Origin: Diaporthe sp. PMI_573
Taxonomy: Eukaryota; Ascomycota; Sordariomycetes; Diaporthales; Diaporthaceae
Assembly: GCA_021399435.1 (NCBI GenBank)
Contig: JAJTUP010000023.1
Coordinates: forward strand, 62,001 to 126,000
Reading direction: 5' to 3'
Length of the DNA stretch: 64,000 nucleotides
The notes below the pieces were generated by a model. The model was not told the origin of the DNA and made no database searches. It saw only the letters and a program-made list of their open reading frames with translations. A program made the translations under genes and the position numbers. Position 1 is the first letter of the stretch. Every line of letters begins with the position of its first letter. Shown here piece after piece: positions 21,772-31,300 of this stretch.

Positions 21772-21939
21772 GCCCGGCTAGCTCAATCGGTAGAGCGTGA
21801 GACTCTTACTGAGCCTCGTGTTCTGAAAAGAGAAAAATATCTCAAGGTTGTGGGGTAAGAGAAAATTCAGACAAATATGACTTGCAATTCCGGAACTTGT
21901 CCATTAACATCCGACTCAGTTCGACCCCCACGTCGGGCT
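21772..21939 (+). tRNA. tRNA-Lys(CUU) with anticodon intron plus a second 65-nt insert in the T arm
   Basis: The acceptor stem GCCCGGC (21772-21778) pairs with GTCGGGC (21932-21938) with one G-U. The D arm GCTC/GAGC and anticodon stem TGAGA/TCTCA pair fully, and the anticodon CTT is at 21805-21807. A normal 30-nt intron (21809-21838) follows position 37; its AAGAG can pair with the anticodon loop CTCTT as usual. A second insert at 21855-21919 separates T-stem GTGGG from TTCGACC-CCCAC. It begins GTAAGA, has ATTAAC about 12 nt before its end, and ends CTCAG. Exact removal gives a perfect 5-bp T stem and 7-nt loop. The A box (TAGCTCAATCGG) is intact; the B box is split, although the insert end leaves AGTTCGACCC. 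An 8-T run at 21966 could be the Pol III terminator. Whether the gene is functional is unknown. Confidence 0.85.
21855..21919 (+). other. Intron-like insert (GTAAGA...CTCAG) inside the tRNA T arm
   Basis: 65 nt, the same size class as the spliceosomal introns of neighbouring genes (55-118 nt). It has a donor-like GTAAGA, a branch-like ATTAAC and a CAG end. It has no target-site duplication, and no bulge-helix-bulge structure was obvious by eye. Confidence 0.75.
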
Positions 21940-22522
21940 CAATTCCCGTCGCAAACGAATCAATCTTTTTTTTGTTCTTTTTTTGCCTTTTTTGCCCGGC
22001 TGTGAATTTGAGGTATAATCTTGCCCTGTTCGTGTTGGACAGGATGACAGGCTGGTTGTGCTTTGTACTTTGTGGACATGGGCCGTGAGTAAAGGTGCGG
22101 CTGAATGAATGAGGTGTTTGAGAAGACGGGCCAGGGCGGAAATAGAATTTGCTTGTCAATCATGACCGAGGCCGCGATCATGGGCTGTGCAAAGGGGACC
22201 AGACGGCCAGGCTTGATGGAAAGGCCAGACAGAAGGCGACACCATGAGCAAGCCATATGGTGTCGTCGGCGGTAGGGCTTGTGTTCTCTTTCTCCATTAA
22301 CTTTTCTATGCGCTGCTTTTAATGTACCTCTTTCCCTGACCAACACATGCACTCGACAAGAACCAGGTCGTGGCCCATCATCTAGCATCTCCATCCCAGT
22401 TCGCCCGCATCTCCCGCCGCCCCGAGCCCGTCCCTGAGCAACCCAGCAAATCCTCAAGGCTTTTTTGCTCCGAGCATTGCCCCCAGGCCTCCTCGCCACC
22501 GTCGCGGCGACACGCAGACGTC
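21940..22522. other. Convergent 3' flanks of the tRNA and ARP5
   Basis: No gene seen. T-rich runs at 21966-22000 probably terminate the tRNA transcript. The rest is presumably the ARP5 3' UTR. Confidence 0.4.
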
Positions 22523-25026
22523 CTAGGAGAACGCGTTGCCGAGGTCATGATCCTGTAGGCAAACGTAAGCCACACCGCTTTTTTGATCACGCGCACGCAC
22601 GCTGAGAAAGAAGTCATGAGGAATCAAATCCTGCTTACCTTGAACCACTCGGGCCCCTTCTCGAGGTACTCCTCCCTCGTGACCCTCGCCCTCTTCCACT
22701 CGTCGCCGCCAGCCCAGCCCGCGGCGCCCTTCCACGCGTCGAGCATGGCGTCCTGGGCCCTCCTGACGTTTATGGCCGACTCGGCGGGGAGCAGGGCCTG
22801 CAGGCCGGTCCGCAGCCTCTCGTCAAAGTTCTGGAACAGCGTCGCGCCGCCCGTGAGGAATATGTCCCTGAGGAAGTCGTTCCTGTCGATCCCCGGGATG
22901 GCAGTCAGCCGCTGCGTCAGGATGTCCCCCGCGATCTCGACGATGCCGGCCTGGTCGACGCCCGCGATGGCTGCCGGCTGGAACACCACCTCCGGCACGC
23001 GGATGCGCTCCACGTTCAGGTGCAGCTGGTTCCGCTCCGCCTGAGTCCCCTCGTCCGGCCGCGGCCCGTAGCGCCACGCGTGGAGCATGGACTTTGTCCA
23101 GTTGTTCTGCGCGCCGAGGGTGTGCTCGTAGGTGAAGAGTGGGTCGTACTTGAGGAGGTCTTCCTCGAGGTTCGCGATGTTGACGTCCAGGTTCTCCTCC
23201 TCGTCCTCGTCGTCGCTGTCGCCCTTGTTGGCGCCGACGGCGACGTTGCGGTAGACACCCCAGTCCGCATCGTCCGCCCCGAAGTCGTCGTCATCTCCAC
23301 CGCGCCGGCGTTTGCGGCCCGTGGCGGCGGCTGGGTTATCCGAGGCGAGGTTGGCCAGCTGCTTCATGCGCATCTGACTTGCGAGGGACTTGCGGTTTCC
23401 TAGGTCCTGCTTGAGCCGATCGCGAGCCTTGATCTTTCCGAGCGTCTCGAGGCGGGCTTGTCGTCGCTCATCCAGCCAAGCTTCCAAGTTATTCGTCCGT
23501 TTCTCCTCGTCCAGGCGGGCCACCTCCGCAACGCGGGCCTTTTCGGCCTCTTTTTCTGCCTTGGCGCGGGCCCTCGCCTCGTGATTCGATTTGAGAAGCC
23601 GCTGGTGGCGCTTCTCTTTGATTCCAGCATCGTCAAGTTGATCATCGGGGACATCGAGCAGGTGGTACGAAGGCGGTTCGACTTGCTCTTCCTCGACCTC
23701 GCCACCGAGGTCCTTTTGCCGGGCCCGCTTGATGGAGCCCTCGAGCTCCTTGACTATCTTTGCAAGCTGGTTCTCATCTTTCATCTCGGCGTCGTCCAGG
23801 ATACGCTTTGTCTCTTTCTTGTTCGCTTCGACAAGTTTTCGTTGAACATCCTTGTAGTACTCCAGATCCGACTCCTTCTTCAGCAACCGCTCCAGGCGCA
23901 TCTTGGCGGCTTGTGCCTGCAGCCGACGGCCACTCTCCTTCTTGCGCTCTGCGATCTTTGCCAGCTCCTCTTCTGTCTTTTGAACGATGACTTCCTCCGT
24001 GTACGGGTATTGTATAATTCGTTCCCGGTCTTCGAGTCCAGACCACTCAAGGTATGTCGCCAGCTCGCTGTCGTAATCCTTCGAGAGGTAGCAGTGGTCC
24101 CGCACCATGAACTCGGCCTGAGAGAGGTTCATCTTCCCGGGGAAGTGGTCGTACTTGAGGCGCAGCAGCTTCATCAGGTAATCGGCAGCATGATAGCCAC
24201 CCCAGTTCAAGCGGATAGCTTGAGCAAGCATCGGCTTTTGACTGTAAACTGGTATCAAGTGTGTGGAACTGTAGGAGGACGACACGACAAGGCCGGTCTT
24301 GCCCCCGTTGTGTCGGTAGGAGAATAGGGAGTCGATTCCGTAAGTCAAGCTCGGGGCGCGGTAGCATTCGAAGATGATCTCGGTCATAGCTGTCTCCTCG
24401 TGAGTTTGTGTATCATTCATGGCATGTCCTGGCCATAGACTCACACTTCCTCGAATATGGCAGGTTGGCAACCGCCTCGGTCATGACGATGGGCATGTCG
24501 ATGTTGCCCTCGACACCATTCATTCCCAGCTTGATGAACAAGTAGTCAAGAACGTGCTCCATGACGTCCCAGTTGCTGACCACTCCCGTGCCTTGCTCAA
24601 ATGCATTCCGTATGTGACCTCTTGCGGTGGTGTCGGAATAACAGTCCAACCCGGCAAACGAGAATGTCTTTCCAAGTTTTCGGTCGCGGTATTTGGCCAT
24701 GATGGGCGGTATGGAAAAACGGGGGGTGGATTCGAAATTCCATCCTGCGCGGACTGAGGAGGAGCCTGTTCCCGATCGTCACAGTGTCAGTGTAGCCTCG
24801 GGGCAGGTCGCGCAAACCGGGGAGGGGCACGAAGTGGTGTACCGTTATCTATTACGATTGCAGCGCTGCCTTCTGGCTGTTGTAATGCCTTCTCGCGACC
24901 ATCGGGCTGTGGTGGTACGATCTTCTCGAACTTGAGGTCCTTGACAGGGTACGTCGTCGGCGGTGGGAGGTCCTCCTTGGGCCCTCTCGTCGCAGGGAGC
25001 GGTTCGTAGATCGCTGACGGCGCCAT
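22523..25026 (-). CDS. ARP5: Actin-related protein Arp5 (INO80 chromatin-remodelling complex)
   Basis: Nuclear actin-fold subunit of INO80. Exons on the minus strand are 25026-24843, 24765-24445, 24389-22639 and 22552-22523 (761 residues), with introns of 77, 55 and 86 nt, all GT-AG with matching phases. The actin fold begins with AIVIDNG across intron 1 (phosphate-binding loop) and continues SVRAGWNFES and MAKYRDRKLGKTF. A long charged coiled-coil insert (LQAQAAKMRLERLLKKE to LKQDLGNRKSLASQ) interrupts the fold, as is typical for Arp5. The C-terminal actin block has DIFLTGGATLFQNFDERL. The last exon encodes only DHDLGNAFS and is easily missed. Start: ATG at 25026, MAPSAIYEPLP. Arp5 acts with Ies6, whose gene is at 50.4 kb. 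Confidence 0.95.
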
Positions 25027-26517
25027 TGCGATATGGACAGTTTGTGATGGGTTGTGGTCCGCAGCAGAGTTCAGAGGGTATCACGACAAAAAGAGAAAGG
25101 AGAATTGGAACATGTTCGGAGAGATAAATGGAAGGACTGGGGCCTGTTGGAAGCTTTAAGTGAAGTGACGAAACAGTTAATTCATGGTGAGCGCGAGCTG
25201 GAGAGCTACGTCCTCTGCCTGCCGCCGCGGCACGGGCTAGGCGCGTCCTCACGGGGGTTGGTGGTTTGGTCTTTCTCTGAGGCTCATTGTGGGGGCGACA
25301 AGCGACAGCTTCAGTGTGGAGACAGCAATCACTGTGTAAGTCCCCAGGCAGTCGAAGCCTAACCCTAGCAACGTCGGGACCACTTCCAAACAGACAACAT
25401 CTTCCACACAAGCCATGAATGCTCATGTCAACTTCAAGGCCGGCCCATGTCCAACCTGGAAAGTTCCAAAAGTGGCCAATCTCAAAGTGTACTTGTTACT
25501 TTCTGTATCATTTTGATCTCCATCAAAGTGACATGACCAATACAGGCTGCCATCGTCAGTTCCTGCCCAGTTGTAAGTTCTGCTTAGGCTGAACCGGCTG
25601 TGTACTGAGCAGCAGGCATGTCCTACATGTATCAGATCCAGTGATAAAACCTCCGAACGGTACCAAAGAATACGGTAACTCAACTATGACCTCGTTCCTG
25701 AATCCTTCGGGGCCTTTTATCATTATTCAATTATGACCAGGACGAAATTGTAAACAGTAGGGATATATAGAGGTGGTTCTCATAGAAGCCGAAAATCAAC
25801 TCGGGCTGGAAAGAGTTACCCAATCCCACCAGTTCAGGTAAAAGCACCGGCGTTATGCGAATCTGAAAGTCCAGGTCGGATCATTTTTGGATGCCTTGTC
25901 ACTCCAGACCGGGTGACACCTCAATTGTGTTTGCCTCTACCCGTCCTGTGTGCCACTCAGTTCCACGAGACCAGACGAGCCTGTACAGTCGGTGCTATGC
26001 GGACCAGCCACCTCGGGCCTTCGGTTGTAACCAAGCAACATGCAATTCGTGTCGGATTCTAGAATTTCATAGGACTTCGCTTCCGCGAAAACTGACAAAC
26101 TCTTTCCTCGAGGGGGGAAATTGTGTGTGGCCCCGACGAATGGAAGGTGCTCATCAGGGGGCAGGTTAGACATGGCAGAAGGAAAGAACAGCACTGTGCC
26201 GTCCTTTCTGAACCCGCTCCTTAAGACTGCTGGTTTTCCGCTGGTCTTCTGCCACCCTTCATCTTCATTTCGTCAAAGCTTTTCATCTCCATCTGGGCTC
26301 AGAACTTGCCTTTCTTGTGTACAAGCCATCAGCATTGTGTTTGGCCCGTCGACGAGTGCTCAATTTTTTTGACCTTGTCGGTCTGCCGAGTCGAGCACTC
26401 ATTCTGTCTGACCAGCAACTTCCAACACTTATTCAACTCGGTCCCTCCACCTCGGTCCCTCAAGACGTCCACTTGGCTTCGAGCCCTGGAGCATCCCACC
26501 TGTCACCGGCTAGCAAG
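25027..26517. other. Divergent intergenic region ARP5 / MARVEL gene
   Basis: 1.5 kb that should contain both promoters and a CT-rich leader for the MARVEL gene (26.2-26.5 kb). Short open frames lack recognisable content. Confidence 0.4.
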
Positions 26518-27142
26518 ATGCTGTCAAACATCACTCTCGGTGTGCGTGGCCTTCAGGTACATCAGCTCCGCTTTCCGTGCCTTCACACAAGGATTCTAAC
26601 AGTTCCAGATGATGCTGGCCATCACCATACTCGGCCTCTCTATCAGCCTCACCCATGATGCGTGTTACGCCAAGCTTGAGCGCCCCGTATGTCTCTGGCC
26701 GCTGCGCCTAGCTTTCGACAAGAACAATGGACCTAGAACAGTCCGCTACTTTGTGTTCCTGGGAGCATATGGCATGCTGATCTCTACAATTGGCACTGTC
26801 GCTCTCTACATTGAAGTATTTCCCTCAATTGTCCCTCTTGTCGCAGACAGCATTGGAACCTTGTGTCTCTTGGCTGGAGGCATCGCTTGGATGGTCAATA
26901 TGGGCGGGAACCACTGCCACGCATGGAAAGTTGCCGACTGGAACAAGATCAACTGGGGAGATCTTCCTGTCGATGCGGATCGGCTCAAAGATGCCGACGG
27001 CTGGGCTCAAGGTGTCGCGGTAAGCGCCTGCATGCAGGCCGAAGCTGCACATGGCCTAACGTGGGTTCTATTCGCTGTCACGGCAAGCCTCCTCTTTTGC
27101 GACTACTTCCGGCGTCGTGACCTGGCAATAAGCGCCAGGTAA
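26518..27142 (+). CDS. MARVEL-domain four-pass membrane protein
   Basis: Small integral membrane protein of 190 residues. Exons are 26518-26556 (MLSNITLGVRGLQ) and 26609-27142, separated by a 52-nt intron with a GTACAT donor, a TTCTAAC branch site and a TTCCAG acceptor. Four hydrophobic segments are visible: around MMLAITILGLSISL, YFVFLGAYGMLISTIGTVALYI, VADSIGTLCLLAGGIAWMV and GLTWVLFAVTASLLF. The opening NITLGVRGLQMMLAI is typical of fungal MARVEL proteins, where this stretch forms the first helix. A loop with DWNKINWGD and SACMQAEAAHG precedes the last helix. Relatives lie in the plasma membrane or eisosome region (Nce102-like), but a specific role cannot be assigned. Confidence 0.8.
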
Positions 27143-27579
27143 GATGCGGGCTCGGTGGAATTGCAGAGACCAAGACAGTGAACTTTCAACGCGGTGCGTT
27201 GAGGCATGAGGTGGGAGACAATGCGTGACACAGCTTTGTACAGACATACATACTCTTGGAGGTTGGTTGGGACCAAGCCGTGGATTACTCAGGCCGGGGC
27301 TTGGACGGTTGGCAGACCGACAGTGATTACGATGGAGTGAGAAGGGACTCTGAGATAACACCAAACAGCCATTAATGCTGGTAGACACATTCATAATAAC
27401 CGTGGCCGTATGAATCTCTTGAACAAGCATCTCAGAACTCGAAGTTGCCCAGATCCTTACGTAATACTGCATCCGCACTCAGAGCATCACGAACCTCACC
27501 CTCTCCGGGCATCAGCCCCTCCCAAAGGACCCTCAGAGGCTTGAAACGGCCCATCCTAAACCCTGAGTCTCAAACCACG
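27143..27579. other. Short intergenic region
   Basis: Nothing recognised apart from presumptive 3' UTR and promoter sequence. Confidence 0.4.
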
Positions 27580-28268
27580 ATGAAAGCACTAAGCTTTCTG
27601 AGGCCAGCATCCCGACCGTTCCTACACCTGAAGCCCACCGTCGCCACCCGGTCATTCTCAAAGACAGCCGCCATGGTAGCGACTCCAAAGTTTGCCGAGG
27701 GCTCGGACGAGCCGCGCCTGACGAAAGAGCTGGAGGGGCTCCTGGGCAACAGGTGGACCCTCACGACAGACGGGCAGGGCATTGAGCGGTCGTTTAAGTT
27801 CAAGACTTTTGCCAAGACATGGGTATGGCAGACCCCGACCAGCAGCCAGAGCCTGCCGGCCTCTGCTTTTCAAGCCAAGGGGAAACTAACGTGATTGATA
27901 TCCCAGGACTTCATGACGGCCGTGTCACTACAGTGCAAGATCAAGAACCACCACCCAGAGTGGTCCAACGTGCGTGCACCATCTCCCTACCCATCCCGCA
28001 CCCCCATCCCAGGCTCTTGCTAACCCGTAGAGCATAGGTCTACAACACCACCTTCATCCGCTGGACGACTCACAGCCCGCCGGGCCTGTCGGCCAAGGAC
28101 ACGGAGCTGGCGGCCATCTGCGACGGGTACGCGCAGAGCTTCGGGGAGGTCAAGGAGGAGACGTCATCAGCGTCGTCTGACGGCCAGAGCTGTCAGCTCA
28201 AGGGGCTGGCGGACCATGTCGCATCTACGTCGGGGGACTGCTGCGTTCCGCCCAAGAAGTCGGGGTGA
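27580..28268 (+). CDS. Pterin-4a-carbinolamine dehydratase
   Basis: Dehydrates 4a-hydroxytetrahydropterin for pterin recycling. Exons are 27580-27822, 27907-27969 and 28038-28268 (178 residues), with phase-0 introns of 84 and 68 nt. The PCD core is clear: RWTLTTDGQGIERSFKFKTF, then W-DFMTAVSLQCKIKNHHPEWSN carrying the active-site KNHHPEW motif, then VYNTTFIRWTTH with the third signature (T-H, then LSAKDTELA). The N-terminus from the first ATG (MKALSFLRPASRPFLHLK) is Arg/Ser-rich and non-acidic, like a mitochondrial presequence. A second ATG (MVATPKF, 27673) would give a leaderless form. About 30 extra residues with two adjacent Cys follow the fold. The family is normally about 100 residues, so both ends are extended. 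Confidence 0.92.
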
Positions 28269-28673
28269 GAACTGAGGCTGGCGGCTTAACACTTGACGGC
28301 AGAACCCAGACTGATGCATTGTGTTTGATGGCTTTGTTTTCGTTCATAAGTATTACTAGTATTATTCTAAGCGGCGCCGAGCGAGAGGCGGCGGGCAAAC
28401 TGCTATATACAGGCGGAACCAAAGCTCCTCGAGGACGCCACCCTCGTCTATCACGCTCGCGGTCATATAATCCTGCCTTGCAACAGGAGGCAGTCATTTG
28501 TGGCTGAGTCGTGCGATGTTCTAGATCCTCGTTTCCAGTACGTCGTGTGACGTGTTCAACACGTCCAATTGTGTGGCTTTCGTGTGGTGTATGCCAAAAA
28601 CTTCCCAATTTATGGATGGAGTCGGCAATGATCCGTTCGTGGCGACATGAAGACTCCCATGTAGGGAATGCGC
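28269..28673. other. Convergent 3' region
   Basis: Lies between the PCD and methylsterol oxidase stop codons and presumably holds both 3' UTRs. No gene seen. Confidence 0.4.
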
Positions 28674-29766
28674 TTATTGCGTCTTCCTGGCCCGGATGGC
28701 AGCAAGCTTCTTCTCCCTGCGGGCCTTGCTCGCGACCTCGCCGGCCTCGGTGTCCAGGAAGTAGTCCCACCAGCGGAAGCTGGAGGCGTAGTTGCCGATG
28801 AACTTCTCGTGGTGCATGTCGTGGTGGTCCGCGCCGGCCCAGACGGGCAGGAAGTGGCGCAGGCTCCAGGGGAAGTCGTAGCCCGAGTGGGCGTCGATGG
28901 CCTGGAACAGGCGCAGGACGATCCACATATACATGGTGAACAGGTGGAGGTCGCCGGTGAGTGAGACCCACAGGATCGGGGACCCGACGGTGCCGATTGC
29001 GAGGAGCATGACCTCGATCGGGGAGGCGTACTCGGCGGCGAGGCCGAAGGGCGCCGAGTAGGTGTGGTGCAGCTTGTGGATGTTCTTGTAGAGCGGGCCG
29101 TAGTGCAGGGCACGGTGGAACCAGTAGTGCCATGCGTCCTCCATGATGAAGAAGATGGCGATCTGGTAGGCCATCTTGAAGATGCTGGGGAAGGGCACGC
29201 CGTAGTCCATGCCGAAGAAGGTGGCGATGGGGTGGAAGAGCCAGATCTGCGGGAGTTCGACGGTGACGTGGGACAGGAAGACGAGCGCGGCGCAGTCGAA
29301 CTGTTCCTTCCATGTCGGCAGTTTTTGCTGTCGGCGCGGGTCAGTCATGTCCGGCCATTTCTCGAGAAACTAAACTGTCGGAGAACACTCACGTTCTGGA
29401 TCTTGTACTTGTTGAAGGCGGGTATGGCGTCGATTATGACCCAGGGCAGGCAGCGGCCAAAGTAGACGATCTCGTGCATCATGAAGGACATGATGCCCGT
29501 GGCGAGGGTGTCATTCTGCATGTAGAGATACCACGAGGCCCAGAGGCGCTCGGCCACGCTGAGCTGGACATGGATCTTGGAGACCTCCTCGAAGACGGAG
29601 AAGTAGTCGGCTGGTGTTGTCGAGTTCAACCCACTGGCGACTGTGGAGTTGATGGCGGAGAGCGTCGAGCTCCTAGGAAGACGAATGTTAGTCCTGTGCG
29701 CGCTTTCGGAGTTTCGAAATCGCGGTATGGGCGTTTGGCGATCTGTACTTACACGACGGTGGCCAT
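28674..29766 (-). CDS. ERG25: C-4 methylsterol oxidase (ergosterol synthesis)
   Basis: ER membrane di-iron oxygenase that oxidises the C-4 methyl groups of sterol intermediates. Exons on the minus strand are 29766-29753 (14 nt, MATVV), 29672-29393 and 29327-28674 (315 residues), with introns of 80 and 65 nt. The fatty-acid-hydroxylase histidine boxes are all present: HYWFHRALH, then HKLHHTY, then HHDMHHEKF near the C-terminus, with [10 protein letters not shown] between. Hydrophobic segments flank the boxes. The [20 protein letters not shown] and [18 protein letters not shown] stretches are typical of Erg25. The C-terminus is lysine-rich ([15 protein letters not shown]), compatible with ER retention. 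The short first exon was fixed by the phase-2 splice GT|G. Confidence 0.95.
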
Positions 29767-31300
29767 GGTGGGAAGTGTTCTTCTCCTCAGGGAGAGCGCG
29801 ACCTAGAGGGAAAAGCAGATATGGGCTGTGTCACGTCGGGTCAAGAAGGGACACTGTCGTGTGTTCGAGGTGCAGAAGGGTGTTGTGACCGTCCTCAACA
29901 ATCCTGAACTTTGTAGAGGCGAAGAGGATAATCTACAGGTTCTGCCAGGGGCGTTTTATTATCTGGGCCTCGAGGGACCCTGCAGGCTGGCCACGGAGCT
30001 CGTGCTGGCCGGGGCAAGGGCCGTCAGCCAATGGTGCCCCACTCAATCTCAGAATGAGCAGATGGCCCCGAGTGAGATTCCGTCTTCCGTCCAGCACTAC
30101 CCAGCACTAGTCCCAGGAACACCCATCCTGGCTGCTGCTCCTGGCGTCCTTGTCGCCCCCAGCACAGCCTGGCATCTGCAGATCGGGGTCAATCTTGGGC
30201 CCATGATTGGCAGCGGCAAATTCTGACTGCCTCGCCCGAGAGGGTTGTTTCATGCCACCACCTTTCGATGAGCCGCTCAATTGGGATTCGCGCCGGCTCG
30301 AAATCTGTTCGCTGGGCTGCTAGACGTGCTACAGCTACTCTCTAGCACGTGCAGCTGTCCGGGCGGTGAGGGTACCGGCTCGCATGAGAGTGCCTGCAAT
30401 CGAATGTTCCTAGCCGTCCTCTGTTCAGTTTAGCCAGTCAGCCAGTCCGACCCGCCAGATTGGATTTGACAAGTTTGCATTCGTCTCCATCTAGGCCGGA
30501 TCGAGACAGACACCAAGAAGCTGTCCTGGTCCTGCCCTGTAGAAAAGAAGAAGAAGAAGAATACTCTTTGTCCTCTTCTTGAGAATTGTGGCTTGTCCCA
30601 TTCTCTCGCCCAGCCAACCAGAACACGCCCGTGGCCACCCTTCAAAGAGGGCGTGCTGGGTGAGGCTCTGCGGGCGTTCTTGGGGGGTTGATGACGTCTA
30701 CTCTCGTCCCTGCCCCCTCGAAAGCTGTTTGCCAACGACCCAGCACCACGTCGCTCTCTGGCCCACATTACACAAACCAGACACAGAAAAGCCCAACAAA
30801 TCTCCTCATTCTATGGACCTCTGGGGTTCTTGTTGTCTTTTTCCTTTATTAATGTTCCTGCCGGGCAGTGTGGTTTCTTTCTAAGCAAGCTTTGAGTTGG
30901 TCGCTGCTGTTTGTTGACTGCGTCAAAGCTCCCTCCCGATTGAGGAGCGCTCACGTACCACCGCTGCACAGTCACGGTTGAGGCCAGAAGAGACCCGCTC
31001 CAACCTGAGCTCCCAGTCAACCGGTCCACCGGATTGAGCGAGAACAGGGAGGTCTCTCTGCAGTAGCCCACTTTTTCCTTCCATCCATCTTCTTTTCCCT
31101 TCTCGGTTGTGCTGTCTTCCGAGGGCCAATCTTGCGTGGCCTGATCGGACCTATCGCCACCCTCCGCGCGTAGCCGGACCCCAAGCCCGCCTATCCATCT
31201 CCCGTCAGCCTCACGCCCCCTACGAAAGCACGCACGGAGCACGGAGCAGGAGCACGGAGCACATTCCGGTGATGCCTGACGGGTACTGTTGAGGTCAAGA
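29767..31300. promoter_or_regulatory. Divergent promoter region ERG25 / NCA2
   Basis: About 1.5 kb between outward-facing starts. The open frames inside lack family content. A GAAGAAGAAGAAGAA run lies near 30547. The NCA2-proximal part is CT-rich with an AGCACGGAGCACGG tandem near 31235. Confidence 0.4.

Noticed and set aside
21855..21919. Insert as a transposon footprint
   Set aside because: No target-site duplication or terminal inverted repeat; GT-AG ends and exact restoration of the T arm fit an intron better.
23458..24327. 289-codon antisense frame inside ARP5
   Set aside because: Lies opposite the ARP5 coiled-coil insert; Leu-rich only because it is the complement of Lys/Glu codons.
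28225..29313. 362-codon minus-strand frame overlapping ERG25
   Set aside because: Arg/Pro/His-rich shadow frame of the genuine methylsterol oxidase exon on the same strand; no family content.
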